From: Acidimicrobiaceae bacterium | GTDB taxonomy: Bacteria; Actinomycetota; Acidimicrobiia; Acidimicrobiales; RAAP-2 | Assembly: GCA_003133545.1 (NCBI GenBank) | Contig: PKYA01000216.1 | Span: 1 to 43,027 of the forward strand | Length of the DNA stretch: 43,027 nucleotides | Reading direction: 5' to 3' | Part shown: positions 7,796-15,530 of the stretch, piece after piece | Position numbering within the stretch: position 1 is the first letter of the stretch | How the letters are laid out: every line of letters starts with the position of its first letter | Position numbers and translations under genes: made by a program | The notes under the pieces: generated by a model | Databases searched by the model: none | The model's input: the letters and a program-made list of their open reading frames with translations, nothing else | What the model was told of the DNA's origin: nothing

Positions 7796-9325
7796 TCACT
7801 CCCGCGCTGGCACCGGGAGCTCCGATGGCGTGTCCTCCACCGTGACGGGAGGAGTGCCCGGCGCGGCCCTGGCGCCGCGGGACGGGAGGAACAGCGTGGG
7901 GATGAATGCGAGGACGATGGTGGCCACCGCCCACCAGAATGTGTGCGCGAAGGCGCGCGCGACATCCTCGGCGATGGTCGGTGGAAGCTTCACCGTCTCG
8001 GACAGCAGTGCACTGTCACTGGTCGAGTGGGTGTGCGTGTTCTCGACGATGCCACGCTGGAGCACGACGGCGAAGAGCGCCGTGGCGACCGAGGCCCCAA
8101 TCTGGCGCACGATGTTCAAGGTGGTGGTGGCTCGGGGGATGTCGGCACTGGAGAGATCGAAGTACGCAGCGGACATGATCGGCATCATGGTGAGGCCCAG
8201 ACCCAGGCCCCGGACGAACAGCGTCCCGGCCAGGAGGGCCTCGCTCGTGGAGCTGGTGACGAAGGCGAAGGGGATGGTTGCGAGCGCCATAATCACTATG
8301 CCTGCGGGCACCACGCGCCGCGGGCCCGCCCGGTCGGTGATGGATCCGGCCTTGCGCATGAGAAGTGCGGCGCCGACGCCTTGGGGCGCCATGAGCAGAC
8401 CGGCCACCCACGGGCTCTGACCCCGGGCGATCTGGTAGTAGAGGGGAAGAAGGAACATGGAGCCGAAGAGCGTGGCCCCCATCACGAACATGCAGATGTT
8501 GGCGATGCTGAAATTGCGGTTCTTGAAGAGACGCAGATCGAGGAGGGGATTCCGGACGCGCAGCGCATGCGCGGCAAACCCCAGCATCAGCGCCAGGCCG
8601 AGGAGAAAGCTGACCAGCACCGGCGTGCTGGTGAAGCTGCCGGTCACCCCGACTTCGGAGAGTGCGTACACGAGTGAGGCCAGCCCGGGGGAGAGGAGGG
8701 CGAAGCCCCAGCCGTCGAAGCTGGTCCGGATCTTCTCCTCTCCGCCGGCCAGGAAAGAACGGGAGAGGATGAGGGTCCCGATGCCGATGGGCACGTTGAT
8801 GTAGAAGATCCAACGCCAGCTGAAATTTGACACGATCAGTCCGCCGAGCACCGGGCCGAGGATCGGTCCGAGAACCGTGGGGACGCCGATCACGCTCATC
8901 ACGCGGCCGATGCGTTGTGGCCCGGCGGTGCGGGCCAGTACGGACTGTCCGATGGGCAGGATCATGCCGCCCCCGAGACCTTGGAGGACGCGGAACAAGA
9001 TGAGGGAGTTCGCCGACCAGGCGAGGCCGCACAGGCTCGACCCGACGATGAAGAGGGAGACCGACATCAGCCACATCGGCTTGGCCCCGAAGCGGTCGAC
9101 GGCCCATCCGGTGACCGGGATCACAACCGCCAGGGACAGGAGATAGCCGGTGGTCACCCACTGGATGGTGGAGACCGGGACATGGAAATCTCGCCCCAAT
9201 GTGTCGAGGGCCACGGCCACGATCGTCGTGTCCAGGATGGACATGATCGAACCAAGGACGACGACGCTGGCCACCCGCCGCAATTCGGGTGTCAAGACTG
9301 ACGTCGTCGCGGTGTTGCGGGCCAT
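7796..9325 (-). CDS. DHA2-family MFS drug efflux transporter (EmrB/QacA-like)
   Basis: A 509-residue major facilitator protein with about 14 hydrophobic helices, the hallmark of the DHA2 drug:H+ antiporter family. Motif C-like and family motifs are visible: LDTTIVAVALDTLGRDF in helix 1, WVTTGYLLSLAVVIPVTGWAVDRFG for helix 2/loop 2-3, and the GPILGPVLGGLI antiporter motif. It should pump hydrophobic or cationic toxicants out of the cell. ATG at 9325 has a near-perfect GGGGAGG ribosome binding site. It is divergent from a MarR-type regulator gene across a 56-bp intergenic region, the usual arrangement for repressor-controlled efflux. The drug spectrum cannot be inferred. Confidence 0.88.
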   Translation of the reverse strand: MARNTATTSVLTPELRRVASVVVLGSIMSILDTTIVAVALDTLGRDFHVPVSTIQWVTTGYLLSLAVVIPVTGWAVDRFGAKPMWLMSVSLFIVGSSLCGLAWSANSLILFRVLQGLGGGMILPIGQSVLARTAGPQRIGRVMSVIGVPTVLGPILGPVLGGLIVSNFSWRWIFYINVPIGIGTLILSRSFLAGGEEKIRTSFDGWGFALLSPGLASLVYALSEVGVTGSFTSTPVLVSFLLGLALMLGFAAHALRVRNPLLDLRLFKNRNFSIANICMFVMGATLFGSMFLLPLYYQIARGQSPWVAGLLMAPQGVGAALLMRKAGSITDRAGPRRVVPAGIVIMALATIPFAFVTSSTSEALLAGTLFVRGLGLGLTMMPIMSAAYFDLSSADIPRATTTLNIVRQIGASVATALFAVVLQRGIVENTHTHSTSDSALLSETVKLPPTIAEDVARAFAHTFWWAVATIVLAFIPTLFLPSRGARAAPGTPPVTVEDTPSELPVPARE

Positions 9326-9349
9326 GCGCCTCCCCTCGAAAGATAGTTA

Positions 9350-9377
9350 ATAGTAGTCAAAGATCTAGATTTGTCAA
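9350..9377 (-). promoter_or_regulatory. Promoter of the DHA2 efflux gene
   Basis: On the minus strand a consensus TTGACA (9377-9372) is followed by a 16-bp spacer and TACTAT (9355-9350). The AT-rich spacer contains the 8-bp palindrome ATCTAGAT (9364-9371 region) and a second TTGACT. These are plausible binding elements for the divergent MarR regulator, though no extended symmetric operator is obvious. Confidence 0.5.
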
Positions 9378-9381
9378 CGAA

Positions 9382-9879
9382 ATGTGTGCGAGACTGGCAC
9401 GCATGGGACTGGCTGAGGACGCCTTTGACCGTCTCCGTCGAATCGCGTTCGAGGGTGAGCACGCAGAGAGTATGGCGGCGCTCGGCGCGCGGACGCAGCT
9501 GGCCCCAGGCGTCATCAAGACGCTGGTCCGCCTGGCCCGCACCGATGGCGTTGCCATGGGGGAGATGGCGCGCGGCATGGGCTGTGATCCCTCCTACATC
9601 ACTGCACTCGTGGACGATCTGGCTGCGCATGGGCTGGCCACCCGCGAGCCGGACCCGATCGATCGACGGGTGAAGACGATCGTCCTCACACGCAAAGGCC
9701 GGGCTTTGGCCGATGAGATCCATTCGGTTCTCTCGGTCCCCCCCGCCGCGTTCGCGGCGCTCACCCGCACCGAACTCCGGCAGCTTCTCGGGCTCCTCGA
9801 CAAGGTGGTGGCAGCAGACCCCGGCCTCGTCGCGGCCGCGCCGGCACACCCACAGGCGCTCAAGGCGACCGCCTCCTGA
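9382..9879 (+). CDS. MarR-family transcriptional regulator
   Basis: A 165-residue winged-helix protein. The DNA-binding part spans about residues 45-115: GVAMGEMARGMGCDPSYITALVDDL forms the helix-turn-helix, and DRRVKTIVLTRKGRAL the wing with its conserved DxR arginine. The frame is open further upstream, but that part overlaps the promoter region, so ATG 9382 (or the internal ATG 9403) is the likely start. It is divergent from the DHA2 pump and probably represses it and itself. A ligand-released repressor of multidrug efflux is the typical role. A role as redox sensor (OhrR) is less likely because no conserved N-terminal Cys in the helix-1 context can be assigned with confidence. Confidence 0.75.
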   Translation: MCARLARMGLAEDAFDRLRRIAFEGEHAESMAALGARTQLAPGVIKTLVRLARTDGVAMGEMARGMGCDPSYITALVDDLAAHGLATREPDPIDRRVKTIVLTRKGRALADEIHSVLSVPPAAFAALTRTELRQLLGLLDKVVAADPGLVAAAPAHPQALKATAS

Positions 9880-9931
9880 TCTGCATGGTGCCCGGCAGGG
9901 CCGGTTCGTCCCCGGGAACCCTCACGTGGTG

Positions 9932-10429
9932 ATGGTGCGCGACGCCACCATTGGCGATGGCGCCGCGATCGGCGCGCTCTACAACGCCACGGTGCGCACG
10001 ACCACCGTCGCCTGGACAGAAGAGCTCGAATCTCTCGAGACGCGCCGCGCCTGGTTGGAAGAACAGCTGGCGGCGGGGAATCCCGTGCTCGTCGCCGAGC
10101 TCGGTGATCGAGTCATCGGGTTTGCCTCCTACGACGACTTCCGGGACTCCACCAAGTGGCCGGGTTATCGCTTCACCGTGGAGCACTCCATACATGTCCA
10201 GGCCGAGCACCAGGGTCAGCGGGTCGGGAGCGAGTTGTTGGGAGCGCTGATCTCGCGCGCCAGGTCGGCAGGGAAGCACACGATGATCGGGGCCATCGAC
10301 AGCGAGAACGCGGGATCCATCCGCTTTCACGCCCGCCACGGTTTCGTCGAGGTGGCCCGCCTGTCCGAGGTCGGGTTCAAGTTCGGCCGGTGGCTCGACC
10401 TCGTGCTCATGGAGTGCATCCTCGAGTAG
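9932..10429 (+). CDS. GNAT-family N-acetyltransferase (phosphinothricin acetyltransferase-like)
   Basis: A 165-residue GNAT enzyme that transfers acetyl from acetyl-CoA to an amino group. The pattern is that of the Pat/Bar subgroup: IGALYNATVRTTTVAWTEE near the N-terminus, GFASYDDFR in the central strand, and the pyrophosphate-binding segment HQGQRVGSELLGALI at about 95-110. The NAGSIRFHARHGF motif follows. The longer open frame upstream overlaps the MarR gene in another frame. ATG 9932 is chosen as the first start that gives the intact fold; GTG 9926 is an alternative. It follows the MarR gene by 52 bp in the same direction and may be co-transcribed. The acceptor (phosphinothricin, methionine sulfone or another amine) is unknown. 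Confidence 0.8.
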   Translation: MVRDATIGDGAAIGALYNATVRTTTVAWTEELESLETRRAWLEEQLAAGNPVLVAELGDRVIGFASYDDFRDSTKWPGYRFTVEHSIHVQAEHQGQRVGSELLGALISRARSAGKHTMIGAIDSENAGSIRFHARHGFVEVARLSEVGFKFGRWLDLVLMECILE

Positions 10430-10466
10430 CTCTGGTGGCTCACCGACCCACCGGCCGTGACCTCAA

Positions 10467-10472
10467 TAGGAT
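10467..10472 (+). promoter_or_regulatory. -10 box upstream of ABC exporter operon
   Basis: TAGGAT lies nine bases before ATG 10482, the start of a 29-codon open frame that overlaps the ABC ATPase start. It is the best promoter candidate for the exporter operon. No clear -35 is seen. Confidence 0.4.
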
Positions 10473-10481
10473 GGTCCGGTC

Positions 10482-10571
10482 ATGTCGACCGAGCGCATCG
10501 TCCTGGTCGACTTCCCGACGCACCTGTGGTCGGGGATCGGAACGGGTGGGAGACCGGCGTGCCGGCGGTAA
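10482..10571 (+). CDS. Possible 29-aa leader peptide (uORF) of ABC exporter operon
   Basis: ATG 10482 opens a 29-residue frame that begins MSTERIVLVDFPTH and ends at TAA 10569-10571. It follows a TAGGAT box by nine bases, which suits leaderless translation. Its end overlaps the ATPase start (GTG 10559) by 13 bp, so translation of the two could be coupled. No homology is recognised and the frame may be fortuitous. It is reported because its start signals are better than those of the upstream in-frame extension of the ATPase. Confidence 0.3.
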   Translation: MSTERIVLVDFPTHLWSGIGTGGRPACRR

Positions 10572-11485
10572 GCGTGCGCCATCTGGCGAAGTCCTATGGC
10601 GACAAGCATGCGGTGCGTGACGTCTCCTTCGACGTCGAGAAGGGCGAGGTCTTCGCGCTGCTCGGGCCCAACGGCGCCGGGAAGACCACCACCATCGAGA
10701 TACTCGAGGGATTCCGGGATCGGAGCGGAGGTGAGGTGGAGACGCTCGGCGTCGACCCGTCGAGCCGCAACACGCAACGGTGGCTGCGGACCCGCATTGG
10801 CGTCGTCCTTCAAGAGCTGGCCGTCGAGCCGTACTACTCGGTGCGCCAGGTGCTGAGTCGCAACGCCGGCTACTACCCCTCGCCGCGGCCGGTGGCCGAG
10901 GTGATCGAGCTGATCGGGCTCAAGGAGAAAGCGGACGAGCGGGTCAAGACCCTCTCGGGTGGCCAGCAACGCCGCCTCGATGTCGGCCTGGGCATCATCG
11001 GCAATCCCGAGCTTCTCTTTTTGGACGAGCCGACCACCGGGCTCGATCCGTCGGGGCGTCGGGACACGTGGGACCTCATCCGCCAGCTGACCTCCCTTGG
11101 CACCACCGTGATGCTGACCACCCACTACATGGACGAGGTGGAGGCCCTGGCCGACCGGGTGGCCGTGCTCAACAATGCGGAGATCGTGGCCGCCGGCACG
11201 CCCACCTCCATCGGAGGCCGTGACTCGAGCGAGGTGACCATCCGGTTCCTGCTTCCCGACGGGGCCACCCTTTCTGACCTCCCGGTCACCGCCGACTCGC
11301 TCGACCAGGGCCTGGTCCAAATCCGCACCCGCGACGAGCTACGACTCCTCCACGAGCTCACGGGGTGGGCGCTCGAGCACGACCTCGCGCTCACCGGGCT
11401 CTCGGTGGTCCGGGTCACCCTCGAAGACGTCTACCTGCACTTGACGAGGGATGCGACGGAGTCGAGCGAGAAGGCAGTCAAATGA
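10559..11485 (+). CDS. ABC transporter ATP-binding protein (DrrA-like multidrug exporter)
   Basis: A 308-residue ATPase of the DrrA/CcmA-type exporter group. Walker A GPNGAGKTT is at 36-44, the ABC signature LSGGQQRRLD at about 136-145, Walker B LLFLDEPTTGLDP just after, and the H-loop histidine in TTHYMDEVE. The C-terminal ~90 residues form the extra regulatory region usual for this group. The open frame extends back to 10457, but GTG 10559 has GGGAG at good spacing and fits the domain start VSVRHLAKSYG. The stop TGA overlaps an ATG (ATGA), and the permease follows directly. With it, the protein should form a dimeric exporter of drugs, lipids or antibiotics. Confidence 0.88.
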   Translation: MPAVSVRHLAKSYGDKHAVRDVSFDVEKGEVFALLGPNGAGKTTTIEILEGFRDRSGGEVETLGVDPSSRNTQRWLRTRIGVVLQELAVEPYYSVRQVLSRNAGYYPSPRPVAEVIELIGLKEKADERVKTLSGGQQRRLDVGLGIIGNPELLFLDEPTTGLDPSGRRDTWDLIRQLTSLGTTVMLTTHYMDEVEALADRVAVLNNAEIVAAGTPTSIGGRDSSEVTIRFLLPDGATLSDLPVTADSLDQGLVQIRTRDELRLLHELTGWALEHDLALTGLSVVRVTLEDVYLHLTRDATESSEKAVK

Positions 11486-11506
11486 GCACGGCAGTCAAAT
11501 GAGCAC
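11473..11506 (+). repeat. Perfect 17-bp tandem duplication at the ATPase/permease junction
   Basis: The unit GGCAGTCAAATGAGCAC occurs at 11473-11489 and again immediately at 11490-11506. It contains the ATGA stop/start overlap, so the junction now has two such overlaps. The first ATG (11482) opens a six-residue frame, MSTAVK, ending at TGA 11500-11502. That stop overlaps the second ATG (11499), which starts the permease. Confidence 0.95.
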
Positions 11507-12317
11507 GGCGGCGCCGGCCACCCCCACCACCGGGTCGTTCCGCGGGCTCAGCGATGCCCGGTTGGTCGGGCGCCAGGTTTGGTATGAGCAACTGAGCTTC
11601 TGGCTCAATCCTTTGGGCGCCATCTTCACACTGGGTTTTTCGACCATCTTCTTGGTCCTGCTCGGAGCCCTTGGCGGGAACTCCAAGACCGGCTCGGGCT
11701 ACGGCGCCGCCAAGCTGGCTCAGTACTACCTGGGCGGTTTCGTCGCCTACGCGATCATGGCCGCCTGCTTCACCGTCTTGGCCCAGACCCTGGTGAACCG
11801 GCGCGAGATGGGACTGCTCAAGCGGCTCCGGCTCAGCCCGGTCCCCACCTGGTCGTTACTGAGCGCGATCTTCCTCAGCACCATGATCATCGCCCTGCTG
11901 CAGGTGGGAATCCTGCTGGCGGTGGGGACGCTCGGCTTCAACGATCACCTCCCGCCGCACGGCGTGGCCTTCATCCTGGCGATCGTGGTGGGGATGTTCA
12001 GCTTCACTGCGCTGGGGGTCGGGGTGAGCACCCTGGTCCCCAATGCGGACGCGTCGGGACCGATGGTCAGCATTGTGTTCTTCCTCCTGCTGGCGTTCTC
12101 CGGCCTCTACTTCCCGATCAAACCCGGCACCACCCTGGCCACCGTTTCGGGCTACTTCCCAGTCCGCCACCTCATCACGGCGGTGTTGGCCTCGTTCAAT
12201 TTGCCTCCTGGTTCCAACCCCTGGGCCTGGAACGACCTCGGGGTCATGGCCATCTGGGGCGCGGCCGGCGTGTTCATCGCGCTGCGACGGTGGCAGTGGG
12301 CCCCCAGGCGGAAGTGA
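11499..12317 (+). CDS. ABC-2 type exporter permease (DrrB-like)
   Basis: A 272-residue membrane protein with about six hydrophobic segments, at approximately residues 35-60, 75-100, 125-150, 155-180, 185-210 and 245-265. It partners with the preceding ATPase to form an ABC-2 exporter in the inner membrane. Typical ABC-2 features include the RRE(M/L)GLLKRLRLSPVP loop before helix 3 and the GLYFPI segment in the C-terminal half. ATG 11499 is the start. It overlaps the stop of a six-codon frame created by the 17-bp tandem duplication, so translation is probably coupled by termination and re-initiation. The next gene begins only 10 bp downstream. Confidence 0.85.
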   Translation: MSTAAPATPTTGSFRGLSDARLVGRQVWYEQLSFWLNPLGAIFTLGFSTIFLVLLGALGGNSKTGSGYGAAKLAQYYLGGFVAYAIMAACFTVLAQTLVNRREMGLLKRLRLSPVPTWSLLSAIFLSTMIIALLQVGILLAVGTLGFNDHLPPHGVAFILAIVVGMFSFTALGVGVSTLVPNADASGPMVSIVFFLLLAFSGLYFPIKPGTTLATVSGYFPVRHLITAVLASFNLPPGSNPWAWNDLGVMAIWGAAGVFIALRRWQWAPRRK

Positions 12318-12327
12318 CGACGCTCCC

Positions 12328-13914
12328 GTGAGCAGCGGCGAAGAACCCGATTCCCTCATTACCACCTACTCGCCGTCGACCTTCGCCGCCATTCACCCCG
12401 GCCGGCCCGCCGTGATCACCTCGTCGGGCCGCACGGTGACCTATGGCGAACTGGAAGCCCGCTCCTGTCAATTGGCCCATGCGCTCTTCGCACACGGCCT
12501 GCGTCCGGGTGACCACGTAGCCGTGCTCCTGGTCAACGACCATCGGACCCACGAGGTCGCCTGGGGGCTGCAACGCTCTGGGCTCTACCTGACATTTGTC
12601 AACACGCACCTGGCGGCCGACGAGGCGGCCTACATCGTCAACGATTGTGGGGCGCGCGTGCTGATCGCGTCGTCGGCGCTGACCTCGTTGGCCGAGTCCC
12701 TGACCGACCTGACCCCTGGCATCGAGCTCCGCCTCGCCCTGGGTGACTCTCGCCCCAGGGGGTATGCGTCGTACGACGACTTCGTAGGGGACTGTCCGAC
12801 CACACCCTTGGCGGATGAGACAGAGGGTTCGCCCATGCTCTACTCCTCGGGCACCACGGGTCGGCCCAAAGGCATACGCCGGCCGCTGTCCGGCCTCCCC
12901 TTCGGGACCGACACGGTCCTCGTTCCCATGCTGGGCGGCCTGATGGGCTTCAAAGAGGGCGACGTCTATCTCAACCCCGCTCCGCTCTATCACTCGGCCC
13001 CGCTGGTGTGGTCGATGACGGCACAGCGCATGGGGGGCACCGTGGTGGTGATGGAGCGATTCGAACCCGAGGACTGCCTCGACCTCATCGCTGAGCACCG
13101 GGTGACGCACGGCCAGTTCGTCCCCACCATGTTCGTCCGCATGCTCAAGCTCAACGATGCCTCGCGCCTGGCCCGCGACACCTCCAGCCTGCAGTCGGTC
13201 GTTCACGCCGCGGCCCCGTGTGCCCCCGAAGTCAAGCGTCGGATGATCGAGTGGTGGGGCCCGGTCATCCACGAGTACTACTCAGGTACCGAGGGCGGGG
13301 GCATGACATGGATCGATGCCGAGCAGTGGCTGACCCATCCCGGATCGGTCGGGCCCGCGGTGTGGGGAGCGGTGTACATCTGCGATGACGACGGCAACGT
13401 TGTACCTACCGGTGAGGACGGAGTGGTGTGGTTCGGTGGACGTGACAACAAATTCGAGTACAACAACGACCCCGAGAAGACCGAGCAGACATTCAACGAG
13501 CGCGGGTGGAGCACGCTGTGGGATGTCGGGCATCTCGATGCGGACGGCTTTCTCTATCTCACCGATCGCAAGCTCTTCATGATCGTCTCCGGTGGAGTCA
13601 ACATCTATCCCCAGGAGATCGAGGACGTCCTCGTGCTCCATCCGGCCGTCTCCGACGTGGCTGTCTTCGGCGTGCCGGATCCGGAGATGGGGGAGGAGGT
13701 CAAGGCCGTCGTGCAGCCGGCACAGGGCTCGGTCGCCGGTCCCGAGCTGGAACGGCAAATCCTGGAGTTCTGTCGGGAGAACCTCTCGCACTACAAGTGC
13801 CCCCGGTCCGTCGATTTCACCGACGCCCTGCCGCGGGGGGAGAACGGCAAGCTCTACAAGAAGCAGCTACGGGAGGCCTACTGGGCCAACCCCAGCTCGA
13901 GACTGCCGACCTGA
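12328..13914 (+). CDS. Acyl-CoA synthetase (AMP-forming, FadD-like)
   Basis: A 528-residue adenylate-forming enzyme that activates a carboxylic acid to its CoA thioester through an acyl-AMP. The phosphate-binding loop YSSGTTGRPKG is at about 171-181. The YYSGTEGGG motif (A5) follows, then YLTDRKLFMIVSGGVNIYPQEIE (A7/A8 with the hinge) and the catalytic C-terminal lysine in PRGENGKLYKK near 510. GTG 12328 is chosen because it directly follows the permease stop and leaves the full N-terminal domain; the longer open frame lies inside the permease gene. It is probably the third gene of the exporter operon. The chain length of the substrate is unknown. Its 3' end overlaps the convergent MFS gene by 37 bp. 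Confidence 0.87.
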   Translation: MSSGEEPDSLITTYSPSTFAAIHPGRPAVITSSGRTVTYGELEARSCQLAHALFAHGLRPGDHVAVLLVNDHRTHEVAWGLQRSGLYLTFVNTHLAADEAAYIVNDCGARVLIASSALTSLAESLTDLTPGIELRLALGDSRPRGYASYDDFVGDCPTTPLADETEGSPMLYSSGTTGRPKGIRRPLSGLPFGTDTVLVPMLGGLMGFKEGDVYLNPAPLYHSAPLVWSMTAQRMGGTVVVMERFEPEDCLDLIAEHRVTHGQFVPTMFVRMLKLNDASRLARDTSSLQSVVHAAAPCAPEVKRRMIEWWGPVIHEYYSGTEGGGMTWIDAEQWLTHPGSVGPAVWGAVYICDDDGNVVPTGEDGVVWFGGRDNKFEYNNDPEKTEQTFNERGWSTLWDVGHLDADGFLYLTDRKLFMIVSGGVNIYPQEIEDVLVLHPAVSDVAVFGVPDPEMGEEVKAVVQPAQGSVAGPELERQILEFCRENLSHYKCPRSVDFTDALPRGENGKLYKKQLREAYWANPSSRLPT

Positions 13915-15206
13915 GTAGCGGGCGCCCGGACGTCGGCATACCACACCAAGGCGAGGGCGACTCCCGCCCCGAAGAGCAGGACCGACGTGATCCCGACCGA
14001 GGAGACCACCGGGCCGGCGAGGAGATTGCCCAGCGCGACCGTCCCGCCGAAACCCATGATCCACAGGGCCATGACGCGTCCGCGCACGGCGTCCTCCAGG
14101 CGCGCTTGCATGGTGGTGTTGAGGGCGGTGATGAAGGCGAAGTAGAACGCGCCGACCAGCGCCACCATGAAGTAGGCCGGCAGCGCCTGGCGCAAGAGCG
14201 CGAACCCGGCCAGCGTGAGGGAGTACCCGAGCAAGCAGGTGCGCACGATCATCGGCTTGGAGGTGCGGGTGAAGACCGTGCCGATGGAGATGGCCCCGAG
14301 CAGCGCCCCGATGCCGAAGGATGCGTAGAGGATCCCGTAGTGGGTGGACCGCGGGTTGATGCCCAAGTTGTGCGCCGCCACCACCGGCATCTGGCCCAGG
14401 AACGCCAGGGCCAAGAGGGAGAAGAGGAAGACGGTGACCAGGCAGCGGCCCACGACGCGGTCGGCGCGTGCGGTGGTGATCCCCGCGGTGAGCTCGCGCC
14501 AACGACTGGCGTGCTGACTCATCTGTCCGACGGCCGGAAGGGTCACCACCAGGAGGGCGCCGATGACGAAGAGGTAGGTGACGGCGTTGCCGGCGAACAC
14601 CCACGCCGGTCCCACGAAGTGGTACGCCACGCTGCCGATGACCGGACCGATCACCCGCGACGCGTTCATCTGGGCCGAGTTCAGCGAGATGGCCCCGGGA
14701 AGGTCCTCCCGGCCGACCAGCCCGGGCAGCACGGCGGCGTAGGCGGGACCGTACATGGCGCTCCCCGCCCCCACGAGGAACACCATGACAACCAGGAGGA
14801 CGCGTGAGGGTGACGGGGTCCAGACCACCCACGCGACGCCCAGCGAGAACACGAGCTGTTCGATGGAGAGGAGGATGAGGAACTTCTTGCGATTGACCTT
14901 GTCGGCGATGAGTCCGCCCACCGCGGCCAGGAGGAGCGCCGGTCCGAGCTGGGCGAAGATGATCACGCCGACGAAGGTGCTCGAATGCGTGATGTTGTAG
15001 GCGTAGGCACCCAGGACGACGTTCTGCATCCAGGTGCCGATGTTGGAGGCGAAAGCTCCGAAGTAGACGATGCGAAAGGTGCGGTGCCGCAGAGCCGCCA
15101 TGGCGGTGCCCGAAGAGATGGGGCTGTCCCCGTCGATGACGGCGTCCTCGATCTCCTCGAGTGAGATCTCCGGCGGTCTCTCTTCCCCTCCCGACCCGGA
15201 CTGCAC
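13878..15206 (-). CDS. MFS transporter, DHA3/EntS-like (MFS_3)
   Basis: A 442-residue major facilitator protein with about 12 membrane helices. The N-terminal part resembles MFS_3/EntS-type exporters: FGAFASNIGTWMQNVVLGAYAYNIT in helix 1 and GGLIADKVNRKK in loop 2-3. The MQARLEDAVRGRVMALW segment before helix 11 is a signature of this group. The frame is open to 15275. GTG 15206 is preferred because TACGAT lies exactly six bases upstream, as at other leaderless genes here; it leaves a ~40-residue acidic cytoplasmic N-terminus. It is divergent from the cobalamin riboswitch operon. A role in siderophore or drug export is possible; nothing ties it to cobalamin except position. Confidence 0.8.
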   Translation of the reverse strand: MQSGSGGEERPPEISLEEIEDAVIDGDSPISSGTAMAALRHRTFRIVYFGAFASNIGTWMQNVVLGAYAYNITHSSTFVGVIIFAQLGPALLLAAVGGLIADKVNRKKFLILLSIEQLVFSLGVAWVVWTPSPSRVLLVVMVFLVGAGSAMYGPAYAAVLPGLVGREDLPGAISLNSAQMNASRVIGPVIGSVAYHFVGPAWVFAGNAVTYLFVIGALLVVTLPAVGQMSQHASRWRELTAGITTARADRVVGRCLVTVFLFSLLALAFLGQMPVVAAHNLGINPRSTHYGILYASFGIGALLGAISIGTVFTRTSKPMIVRTCLLGYSLTLAGFALLRQALPAYFMVALVGAFYFAFITALNTTMQARLEDAVRGRVMALWIMGFGGTVALGNLLAGPVVSSVGITSVLLFGAGVALALVWYADVRAPATQVGSLELGLAQ

Positions 15207-15212
15207 CCCCGC

Positions 15213-15218
15213 ATCGTA
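15213..15218 (-). promoter_or_regulatory. -10 box of leaderless MFS gene
   Basis: On the minus strand TACGAT is followed by six bases and the GTG at 15206. The spacing is the commonest one found for leaderless starts in this window. Confidence 0.4.
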
Positions 15219-15301
15219 CGGGACGCGTCCACGGCGGCGTCCGGGGCGAATCCTCGGCGAGGGCACCGGAGGCACGGCCGACGGGGGTTGTCGCCATCAG
15301 C

Positions 15302-15307
15302 TAATGT
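15302..15307 (+). promoter_or_regulatory. -10 box of cobalamin operon
   Basis: TAATGT lies just upstream of the first riboswitch stem, so the predicted transcript start near 15314 would include the complete aptamer. No good -35 is seen at normal spacing. Confidence 0.35.
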
Positions 15308-15315
15308 CGCGCCCG

Positions 15316-15440
15316 CTCCGGCGAACCCGGAGTGGTGCAGAAATCAGCGAAGTCCGGTGAGAGCCCGGCACTGTCCCGCAACGGTAAAGCCCCCTCGTGG
15401 GGACGAGTCCGGACGCCTGTTCTGTGCCGACGAAACCGAA
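15316..15440 (+). ncRNA. Cobalamin (AdoCbl) riboswitch
   Basis: The leader contains the conserved core of the cobalamin riboswitch. GCAGAAATCAGCGAAGTCCGG leads into the TCCGG/CCCGG stem (15353-15367). CTGTCCCGCAACGG (15371-15384) is the most conserved internal stretch. A CCCC-TCG-TGGGG hairpin covers about 15390-15402. The B12-box-like GAGTCCGGACGCCTGTTC is at 15405-15422. Adenosylcobalamin binding should shut off expression of the downstream uptake and synthesis genes. About 90 nt separate the aptamer from the btuF start and contain an SD-sequestering hairpin, so control is probably at translation initiation. Confidence 0.9.
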
Positions 15441-15530
15441 CCTCGGAGGAAGGGCGGTTCGTTGGGCACCTCGAGTGGGTGTCGCAGCGGGCGCACTTCG
15501 TCCTCCGCAACCCAATGGAGGATGAACATG
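15437..15530 (+). promoter_or_regulatory. Riboswitch expression platform with SD-sequestering hairpin
   Basis: The btuF ribosome binding site GGAGGA (15517-15522) is perfectly complementary to TCCTCC (15501-15506) across a 10-nt loop. A second, identical GGAGGA (15445-15450) lies in the loop of a CGAACC/GGTTCG hairpin (15437-15442 and 15456-15461). The second copy could capture TCCTCC and free the ribosome binding site. Which state goes with ligand is inferred, not shown. Confidence 0.6.

Noticed and set aside
8016-9161. A 381-codon open frame inside the DHA2 efflux gene
   Set aside because: The same strand in another frame encodes an unmistakable 14-helix transporter. This frame gives an Arg/Pro/His-rich product.
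13506-14807. A 433-codon plus-strand open frame across the end of the acyl-CoA synthetase and the MFS gene
   Set aside because: It lies out of frame with the synthetase and antisense to the MFS gene, and the product is Gly/Asp/His-rich low complexity.
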